Positions 5,677-5,952 of a stretch of DNA of 5,952 nucleotides are shown one piece after another. The stretch lies in contig CAYTYO010000034.1 of the NCBI GenBank assembly GCA_964441445.1, positions 1 through 5,952 on the forward strand. Direction: 5' to 3'. Below the pieces are notes generated by a model, which had not been told where the DNA came from, did no database searches, and was given only the letters and a program-made list of their open reading frames with translations. This DNA comes from XYB1-FULL-44-23 sp964441445. GTDB lineage: Bacteria > Patescibacteriota > Microgenomatia > CAZETR01 > Amesbacteraceae. Every line of letters begins with the position of its first letter. Positions within the stretch are counted from its first letter, which is position 1. The position numbers were made by a program, and so were the translations under genes.

Positions 5677-5703
5677 GCATAATATACCGAAACAATATTA
5701 TGC
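5677..5703. repeat. Perfect 9-bp inverted repeat between trmD and the glycosyltransferase gene
   Basis: The arms GCATAATAT (5677-5685) and ATATTATGC (5695-5703) are exact reverse complements separated by 9 bp (ACCGAAACA). The right arm includes the ATG of the glycosyltransferase gene. Each arm contains CATAAT, once on each strand (5678-5683 on +, 5697-5702 on -), so the repeat may be a pair of facing -10 boxes, an operator, or an RNA hairpin over the start codon. It lacks a T run, so it is not a typical terminator. Confidence 0.6.
5678..5683 (+). promoter_or_regulatory. Candidate -10 box for the glycosyltransferase gene
   Basis: CATAAT is identical to the -10 box of the CAP promoter and would start transcription around 5690, about 10 bases before the ATG at 5700. 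No convincing -35 box lies 16-18 bp upstream (ATGCAA at 5655-5660 is the sequence at 17 bp). The gene is divergent from trmD and needs its own promoter in this 76-bp gap, which supports the call. Confidence 0.4.
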
Positions 5704-5952
5704 GCATAGTAATCATTATCCCTACCTACAACGAACTGGCGAATACCGAAAAAATGCTGGTCGAGCTGTCTGAAATCGTGCCCCAAATCGCCGGCCATGA
5801 TGTCCATGTACTATATGTAGACGATACCAGTCCTGACGGTACCGCCGAACTGGTGGCTCGCGAAGCTAAAAAATATCCTTGGCTTCACCTCTTAGGCGGC
5901 AGCAAAAAGCAGGGATTGGGCGTAGCCTATGCCCGCGGCATGACCTATGCCA
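5700..5952 (+). CDS. GT2-family glycosyltransferase, polyprenyl-phosphate mannose/glucose synthase-like (3' truncated by window)
   Basis: The first 84 residues are visible and the gene continues past the right edge. MRIVIIIPTYNELANTEKM opens the nucleotide-binding GT-A fold. VLYVDDTSPDGTAELV (37-52) carries the metal- and sugar-nucleotide-binding Asp41/Asp42, and KKQGLGVAYARGM (69-81) matches the GLGxAYxxG segment of dolichol-phosphate mannose synthases (DPM1-type). Such enzymes move a sugar from GDP-mannose or UDP-glucose to a polyprenyl phosphate on the cytoplasmic membrane face, supplying envelope glycosylation. The usual DDNSPDGT has Thr43 in place of Asn. ATG 5700 is the natural start because it opens directly on the first beta strand; no Shine-Dalgarno sequence precedes it. 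Donor, acceptor and any C-terminal membrane domain cannot be judged from this fragment. Confidence 0.88.
   Translation, partial: MRIVIIIPTYNELANTEKMLVELSEIVPQIAGHDVHVLYVDDTSPDGTAELVAREAKKYPWLHLLGGSKKQGLGVAYARGMTYA

Overview
The window most likely comes from a Candidate Phyla Radiation (Patescibacteria) bacterium, probably Microgenomates-like. This is inferred from gene content and style, not from a marker search. The clues are tightly packed or overlapping genes, almost no Shine-Dalgarno sequences, promoters placed right at start codons, compact versions of housekeeping proteins (TrmD of 209 aa, RfbA of 241 aa), and a membrane-anchored CAP-domain protein with an FLPHHTNNQRARILH-type N-terminus of a kind I associate with these bacteria. 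TGA ends two genes exactly at expected protein ends, so the UGA-glycine code of Gracilibacteria/SR1 is not needed.

Layout. The left edge holds the end of a Crp/Fnr-family regulator (3-362). A 168-bp gap follows, containing one strong sigma70-type promoter (TTGACA-18-CATAAT) whose predicted transcription start falls almost on the ATG of the next gene. From 531 to 4997 six genes run on the + strand with gaps of at most 13 bp or short overlaps, which looks like one transcription unit. They are a membrane-anchored CAP/SCP-domain protein, a 92-aa three-helix membrane protein, a ThpR/LigT-like 2H phosphoesterase, RfbA, RfbB, and an RmlD-type short-chain dehydrogenase. TrmD lies on the - strand (4994-5623), tail to tail with the last gene and with overlapping stop codons. 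A 76-bp divergent gap holding a perfect 9-bp inverted repeat separates trmD from a dolichyl-phosphate-mannose-synthase-like GT2 glycosyltransferase (from 5700) that runs off the right edge.

How the genes work together. RfbA makes dTDP-glucose and RfbB converts it to dTDP-4-keto-6-deoxyglucose. The third sugar gene resembles the plant bifunctional 3,5-epimerase/4-reductase (NRS/ER) more than ordinary RmlD, and no rfbC epimerase gene is present. The locus could therefore complete dTDP-L-rhamnose synthesis with three genes instead of four. The nearby GT2 enzyme and the surface-anchored CAP protein fit a cell-envelope theme. ThpR and TrmD are RNA-related housekeeping genes. I saw no mobile element, CRISPR array, tRNA or rRNA. 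The NRS/ER-like gene is the most interesting item. I did not find clear evidence of a wholly new system.
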